Part shown: positions 1 to 8,492 of the stretch, piece after piece
Layout: every line of letters starts with the position of its first letter
Position numbering within the stretch: position 1 is the stretch's first letter
From: Kocuria varians
Lineage (GTDB): Bacteria > Actinomycetota > Actinomycetes > Actinomycetales > Micrococcaceae
NCBI RefSeq assembly: GCF_006539885.1
Contig: NZ_BJNW01000012.1
Location: forward strand, 1 to 64,000
Reading direction: 5' to 3'
DNA: 64,000 nucleotides
The notes under the pieces: model-generated
Database searches by the model: none
Seen by the model: only the letters and a program-made list of their open reading frames with translations
Told to the model about the DNA's origin: nothing
Made by a program: the position numbers and the translations under genes

Positions 1-11
1 CCCCCTGACCG

Positions 12-60
12 CACGACGACGGCGCCGCGAGAGAAATTCTCTCGCGGCGCCGTCGTCGTG
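12..60. terminator. Long perfect hairpin, probable terminator
   Basis: Positions 12-35 pair with 37-60 in an uninterrupted inverted repeat of about 24 bp around A36. It lies 40 bp past the stop of the minus-strand membrane protein gene, so it probably ends that transcript. There is no clear U-tract on either strand, as is common for actinobacterial hairpin terminators. Confidence 0.7.
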
Positions 61-99
61 TGCGAGGGGGCGGGGCCCGCTGCTCGGCCCGTCAGCGGG

Positions 100-2133
100 T
101 CAGTGGTCGCAGCCGGTGATCTTGTACAGCTTGGCCTCGGGTCCGGTCTGGGCGACGAGCTCGAAGCCCTTCGCGGGGGAGAGGTCGTCGTAGCCGGCGG
201 TGTCGAAGTACGCGAACGGGTTGACCTGGCGGGTCCCGAAGTCCAGGACGTAGGTCACGTGGTGCTTGGCAAGTGCGGGGCAGACCTCGGGGTCGGTGGT
301 GAGCTCGTCCAGGTGGTGGGCGATCACGGACGCCTCACGGTCCGCCACCAGGCCGTTGTGGGGGAAGAGCACCGGGACGTCCGAGATCGCGTAGGCCTGG
401 GAAGCGCCCGTCAAGGGGTTGCCGAAGACCACGTCACCCTCGGGGACGTAGTCCGGCAGCTCCTCGAGCAGCTGCGTCTCCTCCGGGGAGAGCAGGGCAT
501 AGGGATGGCTGCCCCCTCCGGCGTACAGAGTTTTGCCGTAGTTCACCATGTCCGTCATGGGCTGGGTCTGGACGAGCTGCCACCCCAGCACCACCGCGAT
601 CACCCCGCCAACGACGGCCGTGGTGCGGGCGTGCAGCAGCGGCTGGGTGCGTTCTGCCAGGCGCCGCACCGGGGCCGTGGTGCCCTCGCGCTGCACGAGG
701 TGCGCGGTGAAGCGCCGGAGGTGAGAGGCGATCCAGCGCAGGACGGCCACGGCACCGGCCACGGCGAGGGGCAGGGCGACCACGGGGATCAGGGCCACCA
801 GCCGGTTGGCGTCGTTGTACCAGACACCCGTCCAGTCGTAGCGGAACGGGACATCGCGCGAGGACGCCACCAGGACGTAGAGCCAGACCACGAACGCCCA
901 GGCGACCACGACCCAGCGCGAGGTGTGCCGCAGCATGGCCGCCGCCCCGAGCAGCACCAGGACGATGAGCGCCCACGGGGCGTGCGGTGCACCGGGGTAC
1001 ACGGTGGCCAGCGCCTCGCCGAGGGCCTGCGTCTCGGGGGCGTGCGGCTTCCACGTGGAGGAGTCCTGGGAGGCCCTGGCCGCGAACCAGATCTGCTGCA
1101 GCACCAGGAGCATGACCACCAGGCCCACGCCGCCCAGCAGCTTGCGCCACCAGGGCCGGGACGAGCGGAGCAGGCGCCACCACACGGTGACCAGCATGAT
1201 CCACAGCAGGGCGAGCCCCAGCACCACCGTGGAGGGGTGGGCGAGGCCCATGGCACCGGTGACGGCCAGGATGGTGATCCACAGCGCCAGGGGGGAGCGC
1301 AGGTACGGCTCGCGGGACAGCCGCAGGGCGTCCGTGAGGAGCCCGAGCCACAGGGGGAGGAATGCGATGGACATCGCATTCGGGAAGAGGTTGCCGTAGA
1401 AGCTCAGCAGGTAAGGGAACGAGGGGAAGCTCGAGGCGAGCAGCCCGGCCGAGACCGCCACGACCGGTCGTGAACCCAGGACACGGGTGGTGAAGTAGAG
1501 GCAGCCGAGCACCCACACCGCCCCGCCCACCAGCAGTGTCATGGCGTTGGCGGTGAGGAAGATGGGGAGGTGGCCCGCCTGGGTGAGGAACGCGGCGGTG
1601 TCGTGCCACGCCGCGGGGTAGAAGGAAGGCGCCGTTACGCCCAGCCCGCCCAGTTTCAGGGACGAGGCGGTGCCGGTGTCCTCGATGAAGCGCACCGCGT
1701 TGTAGTGGAAGTTCGCGTCGTAGGTCTGGGAGATGGCGTCGGGGACCTGGAGGATCAGGTACAGCCGCTGCGTCACGAGGGCGATGCCCACGGCGGCGCC
1801 GCACCACAGCCCCACCGTGGTGGTGCTCACCCGCTCCCGCCAGGGGACGGTGCCCGTCCACAGACCCGCGGCGCGGCGTCGTGACGGGAGCATGACGAAC
1901 CACAGCAGGAGTGCGACGGCGAGGAACGCCGCGGCGACCGTCAGCGGGTTCCAGGGGATGCCTACCATGCCGAAGACGACCGCGGAGGCGCTGAACCCGG
2001 CCACGGACAGCGGAACCACGGCGGCGCACAGCAGCAGGCCGCGCAGCCGGAGAACCAGGCCCAGCAGCGTGCCGGGCGCGATCAGGAGCAGCGCCGCCAG
2101 GGCGAACGAGGGTAGTGCTTCAAGCCAGCTCAA
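100..2133 (-). CDS. Polytopic membrane protein, DUF6541-like
   Basis: Encodes about 677 residues. Many hydrophobic segments fill the first two thirds, starting with a segment after SWLEALPSF, followed by a hydrophilic C-terminal part of about 130 residues. This resembles the actinobacterial DUF6541 family, polytopic proteins often found near glycosyltransferases; the function is unknown. I chose the TTG at 2131-2133 because it gives the family-like N-terminus and a GGAG lies about 10 nt upstream. The open frame runs on to 2445 but would then overlap the divergent glycosyltransferase gene. A role in surface polysaccharide export or transfer is inferred from context only. Confidence 0.7.
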   Translation of the reverse strand: MSWLEALPSFALAALLLIAPGTLLGLVLRLRGLLLCAAVVPLSVAGFSASAVVFGMVGIPWNPLTVAAAFLAVALLLWFVMLPSRRRAAGLWTGTVPWRERVSTTTVGLWCGAAVGIALVTQRLYLILQVPDAISQTYDANFHYNAVRFIEDTGTASSLKLGGLGVTAPSFYPAAWHDTAAFLTQAGHLPIFLTANAMTLLVGGAVWVLGCLYFTTRVLGSRPVVAVSAGLLASSFPSFPYLLSFYGNLFPNAMSIAFLPLWLGLLTDALRLSREPYLRSPLALWITILAVTGAMGLAHPSTVVLGLALLWIMLVTVWWRLLRSSRPWWRKLLGGVGLVVMLLVLQQIWFAARASQDSSTWKPHAPETQALGEALATVYPGAPHAPWALIVLVLLGAAAMLRHTSRWVVVAWAFVVWLYVLVASSRDVPFRYDWTGVWYNDANRLVALIPVVALPLAVAGAVAVLRWIASHLRRFTAHLVQREGTTAPVRRLAERTQPLLHARTTAVVGGVIAVVLGWQLVQTQPMTDMVNYGKTLYAGGGSHPYALLSPEETQLLEELPDYVPEGDVVFGNPLTGASQAYAISDVPVLFPHNGLVADREASVIAHHLDELTTDPEVCPALAKHHVTYVLDFGTRQVNPFAYFDTAGYDDLSPAKGFELVAQTGPEAKLYKITGCDH

Positions 2134-2260
2134 GGATCCAGGACTCCAGACGGGGAAGGCGGGAGGGTCTGTGCGAAGTTTAGTGGACCGCTCCAACGCA
2201 ACCGGCCCGCGCGGGCGTGGGGGGGGCGTGGCCCGTGTCCGCCCAGGGGTCTGTGGAACA

Positions 2261-2935
2261 ATGGGGCGCGTGAGTCGAGCCTGGATAGTGATGCCCGTGT
2301 ACAACGAGGCCGAAGTCGTGGGGGAGGTCCTGGAGAACCTCCGGGAGACCTTCCCGCACGTGGTGTGCGTGGACGACGGGTCCCGGGACGACTCCGCCCA
2401 GATCTGCCGTGACGCCGGTGCCGTGGTGGTCCAGCACCCCATCAACCTGGGGCAGGGCGCGGCGCTGCAGACCGGTTTCGAGTACGCGCTGCAGGATCCC
2501 GAGATGGACTGCGTGGTGACGTTCGACTCGGACGGCCAGCACCGCGTGATCGACGCCTACGACATGGTGCAGCGGATCCGCAGCGGTGAGGCCGAGGTGG
2601 TGCTGGGCTCGCGATTCCTTGACGACCGCACACAGGTGTCCTCCGTGAAGCGTCTTGTGCTGCGCACCGCGGCGTTCGTGTCGAAGTTCACGAGCGGCAT
2701 GGACCTCTCGGACGCCCACAACGGGCTGCGCGCGATCGACCGCGCCACCCTCGCCAAGCTGCACCTGAAGCAGAACCGCATGGCGCACGCCTCGGAGATC
2801 GTGAACCGGTTCGCGGAGATCAAGCCCCGGTGGGTCGAGCACCCGGTGGAGATCATCTACACGGACTACTCCAGGGGCAAGGGCCAGTCCCTGCTCAACG
2901 GTGTGAACATCCTGGCCGAACTGTTCGTGAAGTAG
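2261..2935 (+). CDS. Family 2 glycosyltransferase
   Basis: A 224-residue GT-A fold glycosyltransferase of the dolichol-phosphate-mannose-synthase-like group. The N-terminal strand VMPVYNEAE, the VDDGSRDD motif, the NLGQGAAL segment and the DSD metal-binding motif (TFDSDGQH) are all present, followed by the GSRF segment. No C-terminal membrane helices are seen; the next gene, a small membrane protein 12 bp downstream, may anchor it. It likely transfers a sugar from a nucleotide donor to a lipid carrier or cell-wall glycan; the substrate cannot be told. The ATG at 2261 was chosen; a GTG at 2270 is a close alternative. Confidence 0.85.
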   Translation: MGRVSRAWIVMPVYNEAEVVGEVLENLRETFPHVVCVDDGSRDDSAQICRDAGAVVVQHPINLGQGAALQTGFEYALQDPEMDCVVTFDSDGQHRVIDAYDMVQRIRSGEAEVVLGSRFLDDRTQVSSVKRLVLRTAAFVSKFTSGMDLSDAHNGLRAIDRATLAKLHLKQNRMAHASEIVNRFAEIKPRWVEHPVEIIYTDYSRGKGQSLLNGVNILAELFVK

Positions 2936-2947
2936 CGGAGCGCACAC

Positions 2948-3460
2948 ATGACCATCGTGGTTCAGATCGTCCTCATCCTCGGCGTGGCCTACGGCGCGCT
3001 CACGCTCGTGCGCGGGGGTGCCAACGCCAAGCACCAGGCCATCCGCCGGCTGGGTGCCGTGGCGTTCTTCGTCTTCGCCGCCATCTCGATCCTCGTCCCG
3101 GACCTCGTCACCCAGGTCGCCCGGATCCTGGGGATCGGGCGCGGCACGGACCTCGTGCTCTACGCGCTCGTGATGCTGTTCATGATCTCGCAGTACAGCT
3201 CGGCGCAGCGCCGCCGCGCGGAGGAGGTCAACGTCACGCGGCTCGCGCGCCACATCGCCATCGCGGAGGCGGAGAAGCCCTGGGAGCACGACGCCGAGCA
3301 CGCGGACCGCGCCTCAGTGCGCTCGTTCGTCGCGGCCTCGCCGCTGGGCCGCCCCGCGGAGCAGCCGCACGTGGGACCCGCGGGTCCGGGCGTGGACGCC
3401 CGGGGCACCGTCGATTCTGCCGGTGACGACGCCGCCCGCGGCGGTTCCACGGCCGTCTGA
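2948..3460 (+). CDS. DUF2304 membrane protein
   Basis: A 170-residue protein with three hydrophobic segments (about residues 3-20, 35-52 and 68-83) and then a hydrophilic tail rich in Ala, Gly, Asp and Arg. The DUF2304 family is habitually encoded next to a small family 2 glycosyltransferase, as here (12-bp gap), and is thought to work with it in polyprenyl-linked sugar transfer. The core fits the family; the last 70 residues look disordered. Confidence 0.75.
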   Translation: MTIVVQIVLILGVAYGALTLVRGGANAKHQAIRRLGAVAFFVFAAISILVPDLVTQVARILGIGRGTDLVLYALVMLFMISQYSSAQRRRAEEVNVTRLARHIAIAEAEKPWEHDAEHADRASVRSFVAASPLGRPAEQPHVGPAGPGVDARGTVDSAGDDAARGGSTAV

Positions 3461-3670
3461 CCCTTCCCGTGGCGCCCGTGACGGGTGTCACATTCGATGC
3501 GGATTCATTCTGCGTCCGAGCATGACGTGCCGTGTCCCCGGCGTCCGCGCACGTCAGGGGGACTTGTCCACAGATCTCGCCCCGCTCGTGTCCGCGGCCG
3601 AGAATTTCACCTAGCGTTCCCTCCAGAGTTGACCAGCCAGTAACGGTTCGGGGGAACCGCAGGGGGAGCC

Positions 3671-3954
3671 ATGGCCACCGTCGCCGTCGAGGACGCGATC
3701 GGACTGATCGAAGCGGATGTGCGCGAACAGATCCGGCGCAGCGGGTTGGACCCGCTGCGCGAGGTCGAGCCCACGCGCCGGATCGTCGCCGCCGTCGTGG
3801 CGGAGTACGACGTCCGGTCCGCGCAGGCCGGTCTGCCGCGGCTCCAGGACCTGGAGGCCGCGCGCAAGACGGTGCTGGACCTCGTGGCCGGCTACGGGCC
3901 GCTGCAGCCGTACCTGGACGATCCCGAGGTCGAGGAGATCTGGATCAACGGGCC
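3671..3954 (+). pseudogene. tadA: tadA/cpaF ATPase, 5' part, split by integrated element
   Basis: Codes for the first 95 residues of a Tad/Flp pilus secretion ATPase (CpaF/TadA, type II/IV secretion family): the N-terminal helical domain with AGYGPLQPYLDDPEVEEIW and INGP. After 3954 the sequence switches to the mobile element and the frame reads 25 unrelated residues to a stop at 4033. The missing remainder, starting SEVYVARGG and carrying both Walker motifs, is at 17140-18331 in the frame that joins exactly. Without the ATP-binding core this fragment cannot drive pilus assembly. It becomes whole again if the element excises. Confidence 0.9.
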
Positions 3955-3975
3955 TGCGCAAAACGGGTTTAGGTT
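3935..3975 (+). other. attL junction of the tadA element
   Basis: Host tadA sequence (reading WINGP) runs into element sequence TGCGCAAAAC at 3955. The only bases shared with the right junction at the crossover are CC (3953-3954), which fits the 2-bp central dinucleotide used by large serine integrases. The exact att extent is inferred. Confidence 0.7.
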
Positions 3976-4029
3976 TCTTGGTGTCAGGAGGTTACAACGA
4001 CCTCACCGGACCCAAGAAGGGCGAGCACC

Positions 4030-4713
4030 ATGAACACCACGGCACCCAAAATGCCCACCCCCGCCGAGATCAAATCCTGGCCCAAGTTCAAAACCTGGAC
4101 CCTCGGCACCACCCCCGGGCCCACCAGCCACCTGCACCAAACCAAGACCGGCGACTACATGTGGATTTACGGGGGGATGCTCTATGACTCCACAAGTCAC
4201 ACCATCTCGGCCTACTCCATGAAGGACGCCACGGACCGCGAGCGAACTGCCGTGAGCCGTGCCCTCGAGGCCCGCCACCGCCAATGGTTCCAGGGTGACG
4301 GAGAAACCACCCGTAACAAGATCCTCAGCGACGAGAACTGGCAGCCCGTGGACGGCCGGGCAGGGGTCTACGTGGTCGCCCTCGCCCGTGCGTGCCCCTT
4401 CGGCGGACCAGACACGGGAATGGAACCCGGCGCCGCCAGTGAGATCGGCGAAGACGACGGCCACTTCGAGACGATGCTGGACACCGACGTGGACGGCCTG
4501 GACGGCGAGCGCAACGAATCCGAGTTCATCCTCACCCGCGTGTGGTCCCCGGAACACGGGGTGCAACTTGCCCTGCGGATCGAGGACCGGAAAGTGGACG
4601 GCCCCGGGCACCCGGTGAACAACCTGGTGGCGTTCCACCAGCGCCTCGGGGAAGAGATCGAACGCCTGCTGCAGGATCACCCGGAGCAGGCCGGGTACTG
4701 GTCCGGGGAGTAG
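4030..4713 (+). CDS. Unknown protein at the left end of the element
   Basis: A 227-residue soluble protein with no signal peptide or membrane segment and no domain I recognise. It is acidic in the C-terminal half, rich in Trp and Asp, and contains two Cys at most. It is one of only two plus-strand genes in the element, lies 75 bp from attL and is followed by a hairpin terminator, so it forms its own transcription unit. That position is typical for cargo genes (immunity, exclusion, defence), which is inference. The start follows a GAAGGGCGAG segment that may serve as ribosome-binding site. Confidence 0.75.
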   Translation: MNTTAPKMPTPAEIKSWPKFKTWTLGTTPGPTSHLHQTKTGDYMWIYGGMLYDSTSHTISAYSMKDATDRERTAVSRALEARHRQWFQGDGETTRNKILSDENWQPVDGRAGVYVVALARACPFGGPDTGMEPGAASEIGEDDGHFETMLDTDVDGLDGERNESEFILTRVWSPEHGVQLALRIEDRKVDGPGHPVNNLVAFHQRLGEEIERLLQDHPEQAGYWSGE

Positions 4714-4744
4714 CCAAGTAACAGGGGACACCAGGGGATAAGAG

Positions 4745-4779
4745 AGCGGCCCTCAGCGTCATGCTGAGGGCCGCTTCTT
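4745..4779. terminator. Bidirectional hairpin terminator
   Basis: AGCGGCCCTCAGC (4745-4757) pairs with GCTGAGGGCCGCT (4763-4775) around a 5-nt loop, followed by TTCTT. It lies between the convergent genes ending at 4713 and 4798, so it can serve both. Confidence 0.85.
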
Positions 4780-4797
4780 CATGGGGCGAGGGTGGTT

Positions 4798-5328
4798 CTA
4801 CAGGCCAGACGTAACGCCGGCGTACTTCCCGTCCGGCAGACGGCCGGTAGCGATCATCACGCCGTCCGCGGTGTACATGGCCACGAGGTCAATGTTCTTC
4901 GCCTGCGGGGTGCCAGTCAGGGACTGGATCCTTGATTGCATGACACTGGGGGCGTAGTTCTCCGTCGCCGTAGCGCCTTGATTAGTGCGGAGTCGGATGA
5001 TGTAGTCGTCTCCCTCCATCCCCTCTGACTCGACAATGGAGACGCCCTGCGATTCGTCCTCGGCAGCGTCTGTCTCTGCGGGTGCCGCGGGAGCTTCTAC
5101 TGCGCCTGTGGGTGCGGTTTCGGGGGTCTCAGCTTCGGCGGGTGGTGCGGTCTCCATAGCCTGCGCTTCGGTGGTCTCGGCTGCTTCCGGGGTGGGCGTG
5201 AACGACTCAGCAGACGGAGTGGCCGTGACGGTGACGGTCGCCGTGGGTGCCGGGTCCTGCTGGGCGCCACACCCGGTGAGAGCGAGAGCCGCGGCGGCAA
5301 GGGTCAGGGGGAGGGCATAGCGGTGCAT
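4798..5328 (-). CDS. Secreted lipoprotein with Thr/Pro/Ala/Glu-rich linker
   Basis: A 176-residue predicted lipoprotein: a short basic start, a hydrophobic stretch and the lipobox LTGC with Cys at about residue 20. Residues 25-95 form a low-complexity Ala/Glu/Thr/Pro linker, followed by a compact C-terminal domain of about 80 residues that I do not recognise. It would be displayed outside the membrane of the lysogen. Phage-borne lipoproteins can block superinfection or alter the surface, but nothing here proves that. It lies 15 bp after the membrane protein gene upstream and probably shares its mRNA. A GGAG lies 8 nt before the ATG. Confidence 0.8.
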   Translation of the reverse strand: MHRYALPLTLAAAALALTGCGAQQDPAPTATVTVTATPSAESFTPTPEAAETTEAQAMETAPPAEAETPETAPTGAVEAPAAPAETDAAEDESQGVSIVESEGMEGDDYIIRLRTNQGATATENYAPSVMQSRIQSLTGTPQAKNIDLVAMYTADGVMIATGRLPDGKYAGVTSGL

Positions 5329-5343
5329 GGGGGTGCTCCAGGG

Positions 5344-5736
5344 CTAGTTTCGGGTGGGGTCTTTGAGGTGCTGCTCGAGCTTGTACGCACCACCCCAGTA
5401 CAGGGTCTTCACGCCCACTTCGCCGCGCTCGCCGATGGTGATGACCTCGATGCGGGTGAAAGCCCGCGGGAACCACCACCCCAGGGCCAGGACCACAAGG
5501 ACCGCGAAGAACCGGAGGACCAGGAAAGCGAGGACGACCACGGCGACGACCCACAACGCGTGAACGGTTAGGGCCACTGGCCATGCCGCAGTGAGGGGTT
5601 GCCCGGTTCGTACGTAGGCCTTGAACGGGCGTGTGGCGAGCAACTCGGCCTTCCCCGTGGAGGTCCGCTTAGTGATCTCCCGGGTGAGGATCTGCTCCCG
5701 CTGCTCAGCCGGCAACGTGTAGGGGACCGCGCTCAT
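5344..5736 (-). CDS. Small membrane protein, unknown
   Basis: A 130-residue protein with a hydrophilic N-terminal 45 residues, a long hydrophobic hairpin (about residues 48-88, probably two membrane helices), then a 40-residue tail with YWGGAYKLEQHL that may face the cytoplasm and resembles a small PH-like strand segment. No family recognised. AAGGA lies 7 nt before the ATG. It precedes the lipoprotein gene in the same direction, so the pair may form an envelope module of the element. Confidence 0.7.
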   Translation of the reverse strand: MSAVPYTLPAEQREQILTREITKRTSTGKAELLATRPFKAYVRTGQPLTAAWPVALTVHALWVVAVVVLAFLVLRFFAVLVVLALGWWFPRAFTRIEVITIGERGEVGVKTLYWGGAYKLEQHLKDPTRN

Positions 5737-5773
5737 GAGGTGTCCTTAGCACTGGGGGTTGCTTCCGCTAAGT

Positions 5774-5812
5774 ATTCCCGCCCCAGAGCCTGATACAGGT
5801 TGGGGCGGGAAT
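5774..5812. terminator. Hairpin between tape-measure gene and small membrane gene
   Basis: ATTCCCGCCCCA (5774-5785) pairs with TGGGGCGGGAAT (5801-5812) with a 15-nt loop. It sits 12 bp after the tape-measure stop. No U-tract follows, so it may be a terminator or an mRNA-stabilising or processing hairpin. Confidence 0.5.
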
Positions 5813-5824
5813 GTTACCTGGGGG

Positions 5825-8368
5825 TCAGTGCGCGCCCCGCAGCTCACGGGTACCGTGCCGGTTTGCCGCCCGGCGCTCCCGCTGAGCCAAGAACCGCTCC
5901 AGTTCGGCCTTGATGACCGCCGCGTCCTGGGCCGTGTTCGCGGACACCTGCACGTGCATGCTCTGGTCGATCACATCCCCGTGCCGGACGTTGGACGCAC
6001 TGCGAGCGCCGGGCACCTCCCCGGTGCGGTGGATCTGGCGGAGGGCTGGGAGCATCCCCGGGCGGGAGGTTACGGCTTCGGGCATCACGTACTCGTTGCG
6101 GTGCACCAGGCCCGCCACTGCACTACCCGCACCCATGCCGGTGAACCCGCCCTTGCGGTACCCGGACGTGTTGCCCATGTACTGCAGCAGAGTGTTGTCG
6201 TCGGCCTTCACCGGTGGGGTGAGGTTCGACAACCGGTCCGTGACCGCGGCCTTGTAGTTAGGGAACGCGGCGAGTGTGTCGCTGTCGGACACCCCGGCCC
6301 GGTGAGCGTCCCCGAGGATGGAGTTCCAGCGTTGCCCCGCGCCAGGGGTGCCCACCAGGCTGGCGAGCGCATTGTCCTGTTCGGTGAGACTGTCGAACGC
6401 TTTGTCCCACCCGTCCTTGTACTCGGGGATCGCACCGAAGGACCCGTAGTGGAGGATTTTGCCGGCCCCGTGGCCCAGCCAACCGGTGGCCTTGTCACCC
6501 CACCCCATGTTCTGCTTCTTGTTGATGACGTCGCCGATACCGTTGACCCCGGACATAGTGCCACCCAGGATGGACCCGTTCTTGTTGGCCCAGTCCTTGC
6601 CCTTCATCTCGGCGTTCACATCACCGCCGGTGGCGATGCTGTTCTCCGCACCCGAGGGGTTCAGGTCCGCGTTCAGCTTGTTCAGGCCCTCCATGCCAGC
6701 CCCCGCGGCGGCGAGACCACCCGCGGCAGCGGCGGCGAGACCGAAGTTCTTGGCGAGACCCTTCGCGGAGAACGCGCCCCGGTCCATCTTCCGGGTGGTA
6801 TTGCCGAGCATGTCGGTGAGCCCGCCAAGTTGACGGGTTGAGGACTTCGCGTGCCGGCCGGTGGAGCGGAGCTCCCCACCGAAGATGCTGGTGAGGGCTG
6901 TGGCCCCACGGCTGCCCAGGAGCGCCTCGACCACACCGCCCACACCACGGCGCCCGGCGAAGAACCCGAGCAACGCTGTGGCCGTCTTCACGGACCGGTA
7001 GGCGGTGAACGCCGCCCCGCCTGCGGCGATCAAGGGGATCAGCACGGGCAGGGTGGGTTTGAGGACCTTCAGCAGGATCCCACCGAACTCGCCGAGCACG
7101 GACAGTGCGGGCTTCATACTGTTCACCGACTCCTTGGCGACCTGCAAGAACTCGGTGAGGTCATCGGTCATGGGGGAGAGGAACGCTTCCCCGGCCTGGG
7201 ACAGGCTGGACGTGAAGTTCGTGAACGACCCCTTCAACGTCCCAGCAGCCTTCTCCGCGCCGCCCTCCGAGTTAGCGGCAAGCGCTGAGAACACGTCGTC
7301 CGCAGACACCTGCCCCTTGGACACGAGGTCCTGGACCTGGGACTTGTCCACACCCTTCTGCTTCGCGATCCAATCCATCATGGGGATGTTGCGGTCCATG
7401 AGCTGCATCATGTCGTCGCCCTGGGCTTTGCCCTTGGCTTGAATCTGCTTCAACGGCAGCGCCATCTCTTCGAGGGACATGCCGTAGGTCGCGGACGTGT
7501 CGATAGCGCCCTGCAGCGCGTCATGGACCTTGGACTGGTCCATGCCGGAGGAGATCAGCCCGGACCCGAGAGCGGCAATAGAACCGGTGGAGAACGGGGT
7601 GTCCTGGGCGAGGCCCTTGAACTGGCCCATCATGTTCCCGCGGTCCTTGTCGGACATGCCCATGGTTTCCATGACCACATCAGCCTGCTGCACATCCGCG
7701 ATACGCTTGGCGCCACCGGCCAACGCCATGCCACCCACGAGCGCGCCGCCCATCTTCGCTTTGGACCCCATGCTGCTGAGCGTGTTCTCAACTTCGGAGA
7801 CAGACCCGGCGGTGCGGCGCACGATGGAGTCCATCGCCGAGTTCCAGTCCTTCGCCATGCCTTGGGCGCGCACGAGCCCGGTGGCCCGGTGCATCCGGCG
7901 GGAGGAGCGGTCCACGCTGGTCGCGGTCCGCCCCCATGCGCCGCTGAGGAATCCCAGGTCAGCGGCCCCACGGGTCGCCATGGACTGCAGGGCGCTCGCG
8001 GTCCGGTTCGCTGAGGACCGTGTGGCGCCCAGTTCACGGTTGGCGCGCCGCCCGTGTGCCTGGATCGCCTGCGCGGTGGCCTGCGCGGCCTTGGACTGGG
8101 CGCGTGCACCGCGTTCGGTGGCCCGGGTGGTGTCCTGGGTAGCGCGGGCCCTGCGACGCTCACTGCCGGCCACGGTGGTCGCGGTGTCCCGGGCGGTCTT
8201 GGCGCGGCGCCGTTCGGACTGCTCCACCCGTTTGTTCGCGCCGTCGGTGGTCTTGGCCGCGTTCTCGCTGGCTTTGCCGAGGTCCTCCACAGCCTTTTTG
8301 GCTTTCGTGGAGGGGCCGGTGAGCCGGTCGATGAACTCGGCGACGAATGTCATCCGTGAGTTGCCCAA
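5825..8368 (-). CDS. Phage tail tape-measure protein (orphan)
   Basis: An 847-residue protein from a TTG start; an ATG at 8353 would give 842. The order matches tail tape-measure proteins of long-tailed phages. Residues 1-190 are helical and rich in Ala, Arg and Thr. Then comes the conserved tape-measure core (MAKDWNSAMDSIV, QFKGLAQDTPFSTGSI, GSFTNFTSSLSQAG at about residue 390), hydrophobic segments at about 435-460 and 555-575, and a C-terminal RKGGFTGMGAGS...HRNEYVMPEA motif. It would set tail length and may pass through the host membrane at infection. No other tail, head or chaperone gene is in the element, and no clear ribosome-binding site precedes either start. Length and motifs suggest an intact gene, not a fragment. 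Confidence 0.88.
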   Translation of the reverse strand: MGNSRMTFVAEFIDRLTGPSTKAKKAVEDLGKASENAAKTTDGANKRVEQSERRRAKTARDTATTVAGSERRRARATQDTTRATERGARAQSKAAQATAQAIQAHGRRANRELGATRSSANRTASALQSMATRGAADLGFLSGAWGRTATSVDRSSRRMHRATGLVRAQGMAKDWNSAMDSIVRRTAGSVSEVENTLSSMGSKAKMGGALVGGMALAGGAKRIADVQQADVVMETMGMSDKDRGNMMGQFKGLAQDTPFSTGSIAALGSGLISSGMDQSKVHDALQGAIDTSATYGMSLEEMALPLKQIQAKGKAQGDDMMQLMDRNIPMMDWIAKQKGVDKSQVQDLVSKGQVSADDVFSALAANSEGGAEKAAGTLKGSFTNFTSSLSQAGEAFLSPMTDDLTEFLQVAKESVNSMKPALSVLGEFGGILLKVLKPTLPVLIPLIAAGGAAFTAYRSVKTATALLGFFAGRRGVGGVVEALLGSRGATALTSIFGGELRSTGRHAKSSTRQLGGLTDMLGNTTRKMDRGAFSAKGLAKNFGLAAAAAGGLAAAGAGMEGLNKLNADLNPSGAENSIATGGDVNAEMKGKDWANKNGSILGGTMSGVNGIGDVINKKQNMGWGDKATGWLGHGAGKILHYGSFGAIPEYKDGWDKAFDSLTEQDNALASLVGTPGAGQRWNSILGDAHRAGVSDSDTLAAFPNYKAAVTDRLSNLTPPVKADDNTLLQYMGNTSGYRKGGFTGMGAGSAVAGLVHRNEYVMPEAVTSRPGMLPALRQIHRTGEVPGARSASNVRHGDVIDQSMHVQVSANTAQDAAVIKAELERFLAQRERRAANRHGTRELRGAH

Positions 8369-8458
8369 AAGGAGGTCCGTTCAGAGTCGTTCCGTGGTCA
8401 GAACAACCCTCCCGTGACGCGGCAGGGGAGTGGGGGACGGGGCCAGGAGTCACCCTGA

Positions 8459-8486
8459 TTGGCGCCGTCCCAGGTGGCTCTAGGGT
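8459..8486 (+). promoter_or_regulatory. Predicted promoter of the plus-strand membrane gene
   Basis: TTGGCG (8459-8464), 16-bp spacer, TAGGGT (8481-8486), then 6 nt to the ATG at 8493. This implies a leaderless transcript independent of the surrounding minus-strand genes. Confidence 0.45.
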
Positions 8487-8492
8487 GTCTAC

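Noticed and set aside
100-1473. Plus-strand 471-codon frame at 58-1473
   Set aside because: Antisense to the multi-helix membrane protein; no hydrophobic or family pattern.
8369-8492. Gene after a perfect AAAGGAGGT on the plus strand near 8371-8380
   Set aside because: No start codon at proper spacing opens a frame of useful length; chance match on the wrong strand of the tape-measure upstream region.
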